DNA of 64,000 bases, from contig NZ_JANFXK010000015.1 in NCBI RefSeq assembly GCF_024459955.1, positions 40,760 through 104,759 on the forward strand, in the 5' to 3' direction. Shown in pieces: positions 6,909-16,143 of the stretch; positions within the stretch are counted from its first letter, which is position 1; each line of letters opens with the position of its first letter. The notes below the pieces were generated by a model, which saw nothing but the letters and a program-made list of their open reading frames with translations, did no database searches and was not told the DNA's origin. Made by a program: the position numbers and the translations under genes. Origin of the DNA: Anaerovorax odorimutans (lineage in GTDB: Bacteria; Bacillota; Clostridia; Peptostreptococcales; Anaerovoracaceae).

Positions 6909-9131
6909 TTATATTAAGTTTGGTTCCAATTCTACTATTTTCTGCGCAACAGCTTCGGCAGTTTTTTCAATGTCAGCTTCTTCCCTTACGACAAAATAAT
7001 CCGCAAGCTTGTTGATAACAATGTTTGTCTTTTTTCCATCTGCGCGTGCCATACGCACAGATTCGTCATGTGGATATACGCGAGTTCCCCCCGGTAGATC
7101 TACAATTTCGCCCCCGAATTTCGGTTCATTTATAACTGCCCGGCCTCCTGGCCAGTTGTCCGTACCTCTGTATAAGTACGGGATAGTTGGTATATTCACG
7201 CCGAAGTGTTTTCCAGGTGCAATCAAACTCCACTCCGGGACATCAAAACTAATCTCATTTAGTCCGCTGATTGCTCCGTTTACTAAGCCAATTACTGCAT
7301 TAAGCGGTGCTTTTGCAATTCCCGACAGCGCTTCAAATACGCCCTTGAATATATCTTTTACGCCGTGCCATGCCTTTTTCCAGTTTCCCGTAAATATTCC
7401 ACTTACGAAGTCGATTACTCCTCCTAAAAAAGTTTTAATCCCTTCGAGCGTTCCGCTTATGCTCGACAATAGCCCTGTAGCGACTCCAGCCGCCAACCGA
7501 AACGCCGTTTTGAAACGTTTTACAAAAACCCCTGCCACAAAAGTCACAACCGGTTTCATCACTTTCAGAATTCCCTTAATCGCCATTCCAATTAAGGTAG
7601 CAATTTGTTTTATAATTGTTCCAGCATTTTGAAAAATTGATTTAAACTTATTAACATCCAAACCACATGACTTGAAAACATTTATAACTACTTTTTTTAG
7701 TTTCTCTGCTACTTGGCAAATTTTATCCCAATTTTTATATAAAAGTATCCCAGCTGCAACAACCGCGGCAATAATTGCGATTGCGATTCCTCCTGGTCCT
7801 TTTATAAGATTGAGAGCCAGTTTCATTAACCCTCCGGCCTTCTCTGCCTTTTTTCCCAAGTTGCCAAAATGCTTAATGATTTTTCCTATTCGTCCAGTCA
7901 GTTTTCCTACAACCATCATGGCCGGCCCTAGTGCCGCTGCAAATAATGCGATTTTCACAATTGCCTGCTGCTGCTCTTGAGATAATCCATCAAACCATTT
8001 TTGTAACTGCTGGATTTTTTCCGAGAATTTTACAATATATGGTGCCGCAACGTTTATTACTGCTTGTCCAAAACTAATTGCCGTATTTTTCAGCGCATTG
8101 AAAGCGAATCGAATTCGATCAGCAGGTGTTTGCAGTTTTTTAAACGCCGTCTCCGTAGCCCCGGTAGAATTTCCGAGCTCTTTCGTTTTTTGATTGAATG
8201 CGTCGTATTGCGTTCCCGTTAACGCCGTCATCGCCGTAAGAGCTTCGGTACTGCTAAATAATTTTGCCAGCTTATCCGATTGTCCACCTGTTTCTTTTTG
8301 CAAGAGTTGGAGCGTACCGCCAAGTCCTTTAGATTTAATCATTGCGGCGCCGTTTTGATAACCGTATTTTTCAATTAGCTTCTGCATATCCGTAGTTGGT
8401 TTCATCAGATTCGAAAATACAGCTTTTAATTGTGTTGATACTTCCGCCGTATTGCCTGTTACACCAGTCAGAGTTGCCATGCTTCCAAATAATTCTTCGT
8501 AACTCATACTTAAGCTACTTGCAAGAGGAAACAGGGGCTGCATAGATTTTGCCATTTCCGGAAATGTAGTTACTCCCAACTTCGCTGTATTAAACGCTAA
8601 GTCGGATATTTTTTGTGCTGTTTCTGCAGAAACAGAGTTATACCCTTTCATTCCCGCCGAAATAAGCGCAACTGAATCAGATACTTCGGCACCTCCAGCT
8701 TTTGCAGATCGTGCCATCGTATTAAAAATTTTCTCAGTAACTTTCCCGTTGTCCCCCAATGACGATACTGCCTGATACATCCCATCCGCCATCATTTTTG
8801 CATCAAGTCCAGTCTGATTTGATGTGTTTAGCACCGCTTTTTCATAACTTTTTAGGTGGCTCGGATCGTCCAGAAGCGTATTGATATTTGCCATCGCATC
8901 ATTAAATTTCAGGTACATATTTCCTGCACCGGCAGCAATCGTTAATACAGAAGTCGTAAAGCGTTTGGTCATATTTATGCCGCTGGTTTCAATTCGTTTT
9001 CCCGTTTTTTCGATCTGTTTCCCAGTCCACTCGATCTTTCTTGCGTGCTCTTGCAAAGACTTCGACGCTGCGCTCATTGGAGCAGTAAACTGATTTTTTA
9101 GGCTCAATATAATATCAATATTCCTGCTCAA
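6909..9131 (-). CDS. Tail tape measure protein (XkdO-like)
   Basis: 740 residues from TTG 9131, preceded by AAAGGGG. The N-terminal domain contains phage minor-tail motifs: an Ala-rich region and a Gly-x-Tyr-Asn-Ser-Val-Ser-Ala region as in PhageMin_Tail/TP901. It has two long hydrophobic segments (about 390-410 and 450-470), Gly/Ala-rich helical stretches, and a globular C-terminus. It sets tail length and is ejected at infection. Its start lies inside the frameshift extension of the tail chaperone, as expected for this gene pair. Confidence 0.93.
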   Translation of the reverse strand: MSRNIDIILSLKNQFTAPMSAASKSLQEHARKIEWTGKQIEKTGKRIETSGINMTKRFTTSVLTIAAGAGNMYLKFNDAMANINTLLDDPSHLKSYEKAVLNTSNQTGLDAKMMADGMYQAVSSLGDNGKVTEKIFNTMARSAKAGGAEVSDSVALISAGMKGYNSVSAETAQKISDLAFNTAKLGVTTFPEMAKSMQPLFPLASSLSMSYEELFGSMATLTGVTGNTAEVSTQLKAVFSNLMKPTTDMQKLIEKYGYQNGAAMIKSKGLGGTLQLLQKETGGQSDKLAKLFSSTEALTAMTALTGTQYDAFNQKTKELGNSTGATETAFKKLQTPADRIRFAFNALKNTAISFGQAVINVAAPYIVKFSEKIQQLQKWFDGLSQEQQQAIVKIALFAAALGPAMMVVGKLTGRIGKIIKHFGNLGKKAEKAGGLMKLALNLIKGPGGIAIAIIAAVVAAGILLYKNWDKICQVAEKLKKVVINVFKSCGLDVNKFKSIFQNAGTIIKQIATLIGMAIKGILKVMKPVVTFVAGVFVKRFKTAFRLAAGVATGLLSSISGTLEGIKTFLGGVIDFVSGIFTGNWKKAWHGVKDIFKGVFEALSGIAKAPLNAVIGLVNGAISGLNEISFDVPEWSLIAPGKHFGVNIPTIPYLYRGTDNWPGGRAVINEPKFGGEIVDLPGGTRVYPHDESVRMARADGKKTNIVINKLADYFVVREEADIEKTAEAVAQKIVELEPNLI

Positions 9132-9300
9132 TGTTCATCGCCCCTTTCCGTTCCTGCTGTATATCTTTCAGTTCTCGAACCAAGAACTCATTAACGACCA
9201 ACCGCTCCGACCACTTCATAGAGAAATATTTTTGAGGTTCCCACCCATGAAGACGGAACAGCATATAAGCTGTCCAAACATCGCTGTCCGCCTCAATTAG
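9115..9300 (-). CDS. -1 frameshift extension of tail assembly chaperone
   Basis: A 61-codon frame begins with CTA at 9300, directly on the slippery site, and ends at TGA 9117-9115. It has no own start near its beginning. It encodes an acidic then helical segment (SDVWTAYMLFRLHGW, followed by a KWSERLVVNEFL block) that matches the T-domain role in lambda G/GT or XkdN-type chaperones. The full frameshifted product would be about 197 residues. It contacts the tape measure protein during tail assembly. Confidence 0.8.
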   Translation of the reverse strand, partial: LIEADSDVWTAYMLFRLHGWEPQKYFSMKWSERLVVNEFLVRELKDIQQERKGAMNIEQEY

Positions 9301-9707
9301 TTTTTTATTTCATCCTCCACTCCGGTTTCGATGCCGCATAGCTTACCGATTTCTTCGTACAGCCTTCCGATATCGCTTTTAAATAAAAACTCCGCAAGTT
9401 CTTTTGGCGTTGCTTTCCCAAAATGCTCTAACAGATCCTTGCTTTTTGGTGATGGGTCTTTGACACCCTCAACAATTAGCATCAGCTGAGCATCGAACAC
9501 TTTCGTTTTATCAAATCTTCCTTTTTCGTTTATCTGCATTGCCATAATATCGGATACCTTCCTCTGGCTGATCTCTTCAATTAGCACATCTATTGGGCCT
9601 TCCATGTGCAGCGCTTTTCCAAGTGCTGCGCTCGGTACGACAGCCTCTTCCTTTTTTTCAAAATCCTCTTTTCTTGCTTTCATTAACAGTTCTTCAACCT
9701 TATTCAT
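9297..9707 (-). CDS. Tail assembly chaperone (XkdN-like)
   Basis: 136 residues, acidic and helical, located between tail tube and tape measure, which is the fixed position of gpG/XkdN chaperones. The core carries VSDIMAMQINEKGRFDKTKV and a Leu-Leu-Glu-His-Phe-Gly motif. The gene ends in the canonical -1 slippery heptamer AAAAAAC followed at once by TAA, so a fraction of ribosomes should make the longer form. Confidence 0.88.
   Translation of the reverse strand: MNKVEELLMKARKEDFEKKEEAVVPSAALGKALHMEGPIDVLIEEISQRKVSDIMAMQINEKGRFDKTKVFDAQLMLIVEGVKDPSPKSKDLLEHFGKATPKELAEFLFKSDIGRLYEEIGKLCGIETGVEDEIKN
9300..9306 (-). promoter_or_regulatory. Programmed -1 frameshift slippery site AAAAAAC
   Basis: On the minus strand the zero-frame codons are ATA AAA AAC TAA, an exact X XXY YYZ heptamer. 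The -1 frame continues for 61 codons. Position and outcome are as in lambda G-T and PBSX-like tail chaperones. Confidence 0.85.
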
Positions 9708-9718
9708 TGTTCTCCTCC

Positions 9719-10147
9719 TTAAATTGTATCTAGTGCTTTAAAACTGGAAAAAGTAAACGGCATGCTCTCCTCGCCTAACTTTCCGGCTTCCCAGTCCGCA
9801 AGTGTTAATTCGTCAAATGTGCATCCAATCAATTCAACCCGCTCTGTTCCAAGTCCGTCCGGATCAGATAGTTTTGTAATGATAGTCGCTGTTGTTGTTC
9901 TCAAATTCAAAATATCTTCCGAAAGTTTCTTAATAAAAAAGGAACTGACCTTGTTCATTTTAATCGTTCCTTTTCCCTCTCTGCCCGTTACCTTATATCC
10001 TGGGTCCCGATTTCCCGACTGCAGGACTTCTTCTTTTTTAAAAGATATTTTTGCCTCTAATGCCACAACCTCCGCAATGTATTCTCCATCAATCCAGACT
10101 TCACCGGATGTGCCGTTTATTACATTCCGATGTTCATAATTATCCAT
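9719..10147 (-). CDS. Tail tube (core) protein, XkdM-like
   Basis: 142 residues containing INGTSGEVWIDGEYIAEV near the N-terminus and GREGKGTIKMNKVSS in the middle, the signature of phage tail tube proteins of the XkdM/DUF2001 family. It polymerises into the inner tube of the contractile tail. It lies directly downstream of the sheath gene with a 12-base gap. Confidence 0.92.
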   Translation of the reverse strand: MDNYEHRNVINGTSGEVWIDGEYIAEVVALEAKISFKKEEVLQSGNRDPGYKVTGREGKGTIKMNKVSSFFIKKLSEDILNLRTTTATIITKLSDPDGLGTERVELIGCTFDELTLADWEAGKLGEESMPFTFSSFKALDTI

Positions 10148-10159
10148 TTATCTCACTCC

Positions 10160-11218
10160 TTAAATCTCAATATTAATATCAATATCTTCGATAGCATCGA
10201 GAATTTTTGCGCGAATCACTAGGAAAACTTTTTCTCCTGTGTCTGCCTGCTTTAAATCCTCATAAGTCATATCTGATGTATCAATTTCCTGCTTATCCAG
10301 ATATGTCTTAACTGCATTTACGTCAATTTCTACATCTGCATACTGCAGCACCTGGTCGTTGACCAATGTGTCTAAATACCTGCCAATTGAGCTAACCAGG
10401 AGGCATTTATGGTCGTAGCTATTCGTGTATTTCCCGATGTACTCGTCTTGTACACATGTTGTAATATCACCCTTCATCGTGTCCATTACATCCAGAATTT
10501 TAATTTTCTTAAACTGTTCGCCTTTCTTCTCCGTGATAGTTTGTAGCGAGTTGACACCCCGTGCAATCTTTACTTTTTCTCCGTCGTTGAAGACAATTAG
10601 TTTTCCTGCATCTACAGCTTGATCCATTTCGCTCTTTGTAAGGCGTTCGCAGTCTGTGGCTTCTGGGATCTTTGCATATGTAATCGCTTGCGTCAGCGGT
10701 GTCCCAGCACAAATTCCCGCGACTCTTCCACAAAACTGTGCGGCCGTAAGATTTCCGGCCTCGGTTGCCACTGTATTTGTTGCGAAATTAATAATTGCTT
10801 CATTGTCCGCTTCATAGTTCGGAAGTACGACTTTTATCGTTCTCCCATTCGCCCGAACCTTATCCACCCACTCCTCAACGCTTGTCATCTCATCTTCTGT
10901 TACTGCCGGAACTGCAAGGTAATTGACCTTTGTATTTTCAAAATAGTCTAATGCAGCGGTGAGGTCTTCTGCTGCCGCTGGTAGGCAGTAAATAATAATC
11001 TTTCGCGGGGGTGTTACATTCCCGATTAAAGCTCGCTCAATTTCCGCTTTATTGTCCGCAGAAAAATTAGTCGGAATTCCTTCGCTCCCTGTCACAACAA
11101 CCGGGTTATTTGCCGGCACTGCGCCTTTTATGATTAACCCAACAACTCCCCGTTCGCTTCGTTTTAATACCGTTTTCGCCTTTTCTATAAAAACAATATT
11201 TACGGTTGGCATTCCCAT
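10160..11218 (-). CDS. Contractile tail sheath protein (XkdK-like)
   Basis: 352 residues starting MGMPTVNIVFIEKAKTVLKR with AGGAGATG upstream. The middle contains Val-Asp-Lys-Val-Arg-Ala-Asn-Gly-Arg-Thr-Ile-Lys and an Asn-Asp-Gly-Glu-Lys-Val block, and the C-terminal domain has DKQEIDTSDMTYEDLKQADT, typical of PBSX XkdK/Phage_sheath_1. It forms the contractile outer layer and shows that the virus is a myovirus. Confidence 0.94.
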   Translation of the reverse strand: MGMPTVNIVFIEKAKTVLKRSERGVVGLIIKGAVPANNPVVVTGSEGIPTNFSADNKAEIERALIGNVTPPRKIIIYCLPAAAEDLTAALDYFENTKVNYLAVPAVTEDEMTSVEEWVDKVRANGRTIKVVLPNYEADNEAIINFATNTVATEAGNLTAAQFCGRVAGICAGTPLTQAITYAKIPEATDCERLTKSEMDQAVDAGKLIVFNDGEKVKIARGVNSLQTITEKKGEQFKKIKILDVMDTMKGDITTCVQDEYIGKYTNSYDHKCLLVSSIGRYLDTLVNDQVLQYADVEIDVNAVKTYLDKQEIDTSDMTYEDLKQADTGEKVFLVIRAKILDAIEDIDINIEI

Positions 11219-11231
11219 CTTTTCTCATCTC

Positions 11232-11699
11232 CTATCTTTCTAGTTTTTGTTTAATTGTCACATCCTCCATGTATGGAGCATCTTCGCTTTCTTCTTTCCG
11301 CTCCTGGAATTCAACATTAAATTCGATTTGTAAGATATCACTATTTGTTCCAATATAATTACTCCCATATCCGGACACCGGAAGATAACGGTTCCCGACT
11401 TTCAGGCGCAATAATCTTTTTTTATTTTTTAAGTCATTCGGCCTGAGCAATTCCTCAATTTCTTGTACTTTTTTCAAATTGTCCGCTTCACTACGAATCT
11501 CTTGAAAATAAGTGATCGTAATATAAAATGCCTTTTTTAAGTAGTTCGCGTTTATATCGCTCGCGTTTGTCTGCCTAACATCAACAAAAAAGGAAGGGCG
11601 CTCATACCCTTCCGTAATCTCCATTCCATGGATTTTATACCCGTAAGTTTTTCTTAGCAGATCATTTAGTGCGATTTTGACATCTGTCAAATGTGTCAT
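11232..11699 (-). CDS. Tail terminator-family protein (XkdJ-region)
   Basis: 155 residues beginning MTHLTDVKIALNDLLRKTYG. It has the alpha/beta build of the tail terminator/DUF6838 proteins found between the gp10-like protein and the sheath in clostridial myoviruses. It includes Arg-Pro-Ser-Phe-Phe-Val and NDLKNKKRLLRLKVGNRY. It caps the assembled tail tube and joins it to the head. Confidence 0.78.
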   Translation of the reverse strand: MTHLTDVKIALNDLLRKTYGYKIHGMEITEGYERPSFFVDVRQTNASDINANYLKKAFYITITYFQEIRSEADNLKKVQEIEELLRPNDLKNKKRLLRLKVGNRYLPVSGYGSNYIGTNSDILQIEFNVEFQERKEESEDAPYMEDVTIKQKLER

Positions 11700-12151
11700 A
11701 TTAACCCCGCCTTTTTTAATAACTCATCTGCCATATCCCTAATGTCTGTTTCAAAAATTTCTTCGTAGTTTTTGCTTGCCTGCGGAATAGCTTTAATCCC
11801 AGGCACATAACCTTTTACTTGACCTCCATCTTTTCTGACAGTCCCATTTCGCGTAAATGGCATAACAATATCATGCCCTTCTTCAATTAAATGAAAATGT
11901 GGATTCTTTTTTCCTTCTGCGGAAAACTCAACCCGAAGCTCATTTATGTCGCCTTTATCGCTTGCAGAAAATCCTTTTGTTAGGCCGCGGTCTGTTTTTA
12001 CCTTCTCGCATACTAGTTTTTTAACATAGTTTTTTAACCTAAACTTATGGCGGCGCAATCGTTTTTGAGCAAGTTCTGGATATAGTTGCACGGCCTGCTC
12101 AAAATCATGCTGCAGTTCGTCGATTCCCGAAACTTTTAAACTAATCGTCAT
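11696..12151 (-). CDS. HK97 gp10-like head-tail protein
   Basis: 151 residues from ATG 12151 (ATGA overlap with the previous gene, AAGAAGG site); an upstream in-frame extension lies inside that gene and has no site. It is a basic protein with the gp10/HK97 pattern: Gly-Ile-Asp-Glu-Leu near the start, a long Lys/Arg-rich helix, and a Phe-His-Leu-Ile-Glu-Glu-Gly-His-Asp segment in the core. It is expected at the neck of the particle. Confidence 0.85.
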   Translation of the reverse strand: MTISLKVSGIDELQHDFEQAVQLYPELAQKRLRRHKFRLKNYVKKLVCEKVKTDRGLTKGFSASDKGDINELRVEFSAEGKKNPHFHLIEEGHDIVMPFTRNGTVRKDGGQVKGYVPGIKAIPQASKNYEEIFETDIRDMADELLKKAGLI

Positions 12152-12483
12152 CTCGCACCTTCTTTTTCTGTGCATTGCAGCTCGATCATATAATGTTCTT
12201 CTTCGACATCCACACAAGATTCAATCTGTAAGATTTTTTCCCCATATTTTACTAGCATATCGGTCGTCACCCCATTCCGGTATCGGATTGTCACCGTATA
12301 CTGTTGTTCCGGTTGTTTTTTACCTGCCTCGTATGGCTCCGAGCCCCGTTGCGGTTTTACAGTTGCCCAAATTGGTTTTGATTCCACCGGCTCCCGTATG
12401 TCTTGATGTAGTCGATCTTTTCCAGGTTTAAACGAGATCAATATAATTTGTTTGTTCAGTCTTCCAACATCAAGCGGTTTCAT
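12148..12483 (-). CDS. Head closure protein (SPP1 gp16/Ad2-like)
   Basis: 111 residues starting MKPLDVGRLNKQIIL, then Trp-Ala-Thr-Val-Lys-Pro-Gln-Arg-Gly and TVTIRYRNGVTTDMLVKYG, the standard pattern of phage head-tail joining proteins. It plugs the connector after DNA packaging. It overlaps both neighbours, so it is translationally coupled. Confidence 0.87.
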   Translation of the reverse strand: MKPLDVGRLNKQIILISFKPGKDRLHQDIREPVESKPIWATVKPQRGSEPYEAGKKQPEQQYTVTIRYRNGVTTDMLVKYGEKILQIESCVDVEEEHYMIELQCTEKEGAR

Positions 12484-12766
12484 TTGTTTCCTCCTCTTTC
12501 ATCCAGCCTTCAATTTGTAGCTGTTGAATGATAGAAGAAAACACTCGATCAAGTTCCTGCCTCATTTTAAGTGAATCGGATGCATGAAGATTCCTGCTAT
12601 CATACATGTGTTGTGTCACCGCTGCCAAGAAGAGGTCTGCCCTTGGATCTTCGATTTCTCCCACGGCTGCCTTCACATATTCAACTGCTGCAGGATAAAT
12701 TAGTTCTAATGCCGGATCATCACCGTCCACTTTTATATAATTGCTGACCTTGGTTATATCGATCAT
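12470..12766 (-). CDS. Head-tail connector, gp6/gp15-like
   Basis: 98 residues, all helical, beginning MIDITKVSNYIKVDGDDPAL. It has a Tyr-Pro-Ala-Ala-Val-Glu-Tyr helix and a Met-Tyr-Asp-Ser-Arg segment (AAVTQHMYDSRNLH) as in the gp6-like/DUF3199 adaptor family. It forms the first ring below the portal. It lies between major capsid and head closure. Confidence 0.87.
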   Translation of the reverse strand: MIDITKVSNYIKVDGDDPALELIYPAAVEYVKAAVGEIEDPRADLFLAAVTQHMYDSRNLHASDSLKMRQELDRVFSSIIQQLQIEGWMKEEETNETA

Positions 12767-12778
12767 GTCATACCCCTG

Positions 12779-14038
12779 TTAGGCTTCCTGGGCTGCTATG
12801 AAAGATGTAATTTTTTCGGCCTTTGTGGACCCAGTTAAAGTGTATCCTAAGCTTGTTGCCAGTTTATCAATTTCCTCAACTTTCATTTCATTCAGTTCTT
12901 TCCTTGTGTAAATTTTGATAACGTAGCCTTTTACAACAGCCTCTTCATCAATTGCCTGAATATCCAGACGTTCTCTTGCCTTAATTCCGGTCAAATCAAA
13001 TTTCCACAGTTCTCCGGCCTGGTCATTTGTTTCGATGGTTGTATGCTCCTTGTCAAAAATAGTAATCGCTTCCTTTAAATCTCCGGCAATCACCGGAATT
13101 TTTCCGCCAACGGTCTTCATGGTCTTTTTTGATACTGTGCGGATCGGGTATTTCCCAAATAGTAACCCTGGTGTCGCTTTTGTCGGGTCCGGCTGCACAA
13201 TATACTTTCCATCAGAATCTTTCAATTTATCCAGCCACGCAAATCCGTCCTGATTAGTGATTGCTTTTGCGCTCACTGCAATTGCTGGATCTAAGTTAAT
13301 ATTAAAAATGTCCTTTAGATCGTCCAATCCTGTAATCTGAATCTCTTTTCCGGCCGTAATTTCATCGATTTTTTTCAGGATTAGCATGTTTCTCGTTGCC
13401 TTTGCCTTTTTTCCAATCCACTTGATCAAAAATGACAGAATGCTTTCACTAGAGTCCATCATCAGTTCCCTTGTAACTTTCAAAATACCGCCTTTTTTCT
13501 TAACCTCATATTTAATTTGCTTTAGCGTTGGCGTTTCTGCTTCCGGAAATTCCGCAGCTTCTTCCACGTTGTCAAATGGAATCTGATCGGCATGCAGTTC
13601 AAAAACTCTTGACCCCTTATCTTTTGTTACTTTTTCGACATTCACCTCATTTTCAAGTGCATCTTCTGCCCTGCGATACTCCCCAATTCGCGTGGATATA
13701 TCCTGCGGCACTGTCAACCCTCCGTCCAGGTCAGACCCTTCGCTCATCTTATTCAGCAATTCCGCATCATCTTCGCTTAAACGTCCCATATCCAATTTGG
13801 CTTTTATTGCGTTTACAAACGCTTTCCCAACAGAATTTGTTGTTTTTTGAACAGGCTTCAAGGCTCTAGGGTTTATTTCTGGCCCTTCGTCCAGATCTTT
13901 AATTAAATCAAATTTTTCCTGCAGGTTCTTTAGTTCCGCTTTCGCCGTTTTTGCCTCCTCAATTTTGTCTTCTGCTGCGAGTTTTTTTACTTCTCTCACC
14001 TTCGCATTAATGCTATCCAATAATTCTTTCTTCTTCAT
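12779..14038 (-). CDS. Major capsid protein (HK97 family) with C-terminal Rho_N/HeH-like tail
   Basis: 419 residues from ATG 14038 (GAAAGGA site); a 12-residue upstream extension has no site. Residues 1-60 form a Lys/Glu coiled coil, the delta domain used as internal scaffold. The HK97 core follows (SEGSDLDGGLTVPQDIST, then Val-Lys-Lys-Lys-Gly-Gly-Ile-Leu-Lys-Val-Thr-Arg-Glu-Leu). The last 40 residues (RKELNEMKVEEIDKLATSLG and on) look like a SAP/HeH/Rho N-terminal-type helical domain, which is not part of the HK97 fold. The neighbouring protease gene fits proteolytic removal of the delta domain. Confidence 0.93.
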   Translation of the reverse strand: MKKKELLDSINAKVREVKKLAAEDKIEEAKTAKAELKNLQEKFDLIKDLDEGPEINPRALKPVQKTTNSVGKAFVNAIKAKLDMGRLSEDDAELLNKMSEGSDLDGGLTVPQDISTRIGEYRRAEDALENEVNVEKVTKDKGSRVFELHADQIPFDNVEEAAEFPEAETPTLKQIKYEVKKKGGILKVTRELMMDSSESILSFLIKWIGKKAKATRNMLILKKIDEITAGKEIQITGLDDLKDIFNINLDPAIAVSAKAITNQDGFAWLDKLKDSDGKYIVQPDPTKATPGLLFGKYPIRTVSKKTMKTVGGKIPVIAGDLKEAITIFDKEHTTIETNDQAGELWKFDLTGIKARERLDIQAIDEEAVVKGYVIKIYTRKELNEMKVEEIDKLATSLGYTLTGSTKAEKITSFIAAQEA

Positions 14039-14063
14039 GTTTCTTTGTCCTTTCGTAAAAAAA

Positions 14064-14894
14064 TTAGGCCCCAAATTGGCCTAAATCCGCTAATAACTCC
14101 TGTTTTTCAATAATCGATTCAAACGGTTCCTTCAATTTTGCAGCGACTCGGTCTACAAATTCATTCATATCAACATCAGGATTTACTTTCTGTGTGTCTG
14201 TTTTTATCTCTTTCTTATTATTTAAATCTGACGGTGCATTTCGGTATATATTGAAATATGAACTATTACAAGTAGCGGCTGTTTTGGTCGAATCAATATT
14301 AACTTTAAAATATTCCTGCGCTTTTGTGGCATTCATCCACGTTTCTTTATTGATTGCTTTACATATTTCTTCTCGGCTCACCCCTTCGACCACTTTCGTC
14401 ATGTAGATATCTGTGATATTTTCCTGAGCACGGTCCAACATTTCGGCGCTTTCCCTTAGTTCGTCCGCGTTTAGCATTTCAAATGCAAATCCATTCATCG
14501 GTTTGTGGATCATCAACATGGAGCCTTCTGGCATAATCAGCTCATCTGCTGCCATAGCGATTACAGACGCAATACTGGCACCAATTCCGTCAATATATAC
14601 AGTCTTTTTCGCATTATGACGCTTCAATTGCTGATAAATCGCAATCCCTGCCCATACGGAGCCGCCTCCCGAATTGATGTATATGTTAATGTTTTGCGCA
14701 TGCTCTAATCCCGATAAAAAATCAAGGATATCCTGTGGGCATGTATCTTCGTCGCACCATTTATACCAACTGTCTGAAATAATATCGCCATAAATAAAAA
14801 GATCAGCTGATTCTACTGACTGATTTTTGATTTCCAGCTTCCCTTTGCTGACAATTTTTCCTTTTTTATTCGTCATCTGTAAGTCCATCCGCAT
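14064..14894 (-). CDS. ClpP-like prohead maturation protease
   Basis: 276 residues from ATG 14894 (GGAGGGAC site); a longer frame opens inside the portal gene. ClpP fold motifs are INSGGGSVWAGIAIYQQL, the nucleophile Ser in GIGASIASVIAMAADELIMP, and the His in MLMIHKPMNG. It cleaves the capsid delta domain during head maturation. An Asp/Glu/Lys-rich C-terminal tail of about 80 residues follows the protease domain. It lies in the conserved portal-protease-capsid order. Confidence 0.93.
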   Translation of the reverse strand: MRMDLQMTNKKGKIVSKGKLEIKNQSVESADLFIYGDIISDSWYKWCDEDTCPQDILDFLSGLEHAQNINIYINSGGGSVWAGIAIYQQLKRHNAKKTVYIDGIGASIASVIAMAADELIMPEGSMLMIHKPMNGFAFEMLNADELRESAEMLDRAQENITDIYMTKVVEGVSREEICKAINKETWMNATKAQEYFKVNIDSTKTAATCNSSYFNIYRNAPSDLNNKKEIKTDTQKVNPDVDMNEFVDRVAAKLKEPFESIIEKQELLADLGQFGA

Positions 14895-16143
14895 TTCCTG
14901 TCCCTCCTTTCTTCCATTGGGTTCCCACCATTTCCAGCGGTATATAGTTTCCATTGACAATTGCCTTGTCCCCTCCCGGGATTGCCGGCTTGTCTAAAAA
15001 TTCCCTGGCTTCATCTACAAGGTAGAGTCCATTCTGTACTGCAGATACCAGGTTTTGCATCTGGGTTTTACTGTCCGTCCTGAGAATTGCTTTTTCGTTA
15101 AACTTAAAATAAAAGCCCTGTTGCCGCTTTTCAGGCGCCAGAAGCTTTGCATTGATCTCCTCTTCATATTGTTTGAGGATATATGCCATAGTATCGACCA
15201 AAAACGAGAGATTCTGCATCTCAGAGTTAGAGTAGCTGGACTTCTCGTAATTGTTGATCTGGTTCGGCTTGATTCCAAAAGCCCCGGCGATCTGCAGTGC
15301 ACTGTACTTTTTCAGTTCGAAAAACTGCGCATCTGACAGTTTGATATTTAGTGGTTCCAGCTTCAAGCCTATTGGCACTGTGACGATCTTTCCGGCATTC
15401 TTTGCCCCAGTCAGCTCTTCGTTATATTTCTTTGCAAGAGCCTTTCTTCTTTTGTCATCCAAGTCCCCAGCAAATTGCAATACCATACTGGCCGTGAGGC
15501 CGTTCTGGTAGAGATTGGTCATGAAATTTTGGCTTTCTAGTCCTCCTTCGATGGTGCTTTCCAGTATCCGGCGCACTGGCTCCCCCGTGATCCCGTCGAA
15601 TGTGCAGGAAGTCTTGAAGTGCATAACCTTTTCTTGTGGGAATATATACTGCTCACCACTATATTTGTCGCGGTAGATATAGTACATCTCCCCCCTTCCT
15701 TCAAAGAGTCCGATATCATCAATCATCATCGAAACATCCAGTGTCGGCATTGGCCATAATTCCTTTGTTATATAGCCGCCGTACCGCTTCAAATGTATTT
15801 CTTCGTGGATGTACACAAAGGCATTGCCATGATGATTGCGGTTATTTTCTACTGTCACCCAGAAGGTGGACGGTGTCATGCTGGGGTTCGGCCGGAAGCG
15901 GAGCAAGTCATAAACTTCATCTGGCTCCGCCCGTATTTTACCTTTCTCCGTTTGTTGATAGTATTTCATCGGCAGCTTTGCGACCGTCTCCGCCAGCATT
16001 TTTAAGCATGTGAAGTAGGTCGCTTCTGACAGTTCCTTTTTCTTCACACCTCGAATCCCCAACCATTCAACCAGTTGTTCGTCATTCAGGTCTGCTGTTT
16101 TGAAAGCCGCTACTGCATTCTTGATGCGGTCCTTTAATTTCAC
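14866..16143 (-). CDS. Portal protein (HK97 family)
   Basis: 425 residues with the HK97 portal pattern: an N-terminal helix, Leu-Ala-Glu-Thr-Val-Ala-Lys-Leu-Pro, RFRPNPSMTPSTFW, Asn-His-His-Gly-Asn-Ala-Phe, and AGAFGIKPNQIN. It forms the dodecameric DNA gate at one capsid vertex. It overlaps the large terminase by four bases and the protease by about 30. Confidence 0.95.
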   Translation of the reverse strand: MKLKDRIKNAVAAFKTADLNDEQLVEWLGIRGVKKKELSEATYFTCLKMLAETVAKLPMKYYQQTEKGKIRAEPDEVYDLLRFRPNPSMTPSTFWVTVENNRNHHGNAFVYIHEEIHLKRYGGYITKELWPMPTLDVSMMIDDIGLFEGRGEMYYIYRDKYSGEQYIFPQEKVMHFKTSCTFDGITGEPVRRILESTIEGGLESQNFMTNLYQNGLTASMVLQFAGDLDDKRRKALAKKYNEELTGAKNAGKIVTVPIGLKLEPLNIKLSDAQFFELKKYSALQIAGAFGIKPNQINNYEKSSYSNSEMQNLSFLVDTMAYILKQYEEEINAKLLAPEKRQQGFYFKFNEKAILRTDSKTQMQNLVSAVQNGLYLVDEAREFLDKPAIPGGDKAIVNGNYIPLEMVGTQWKKGGTGNADGLTDDE

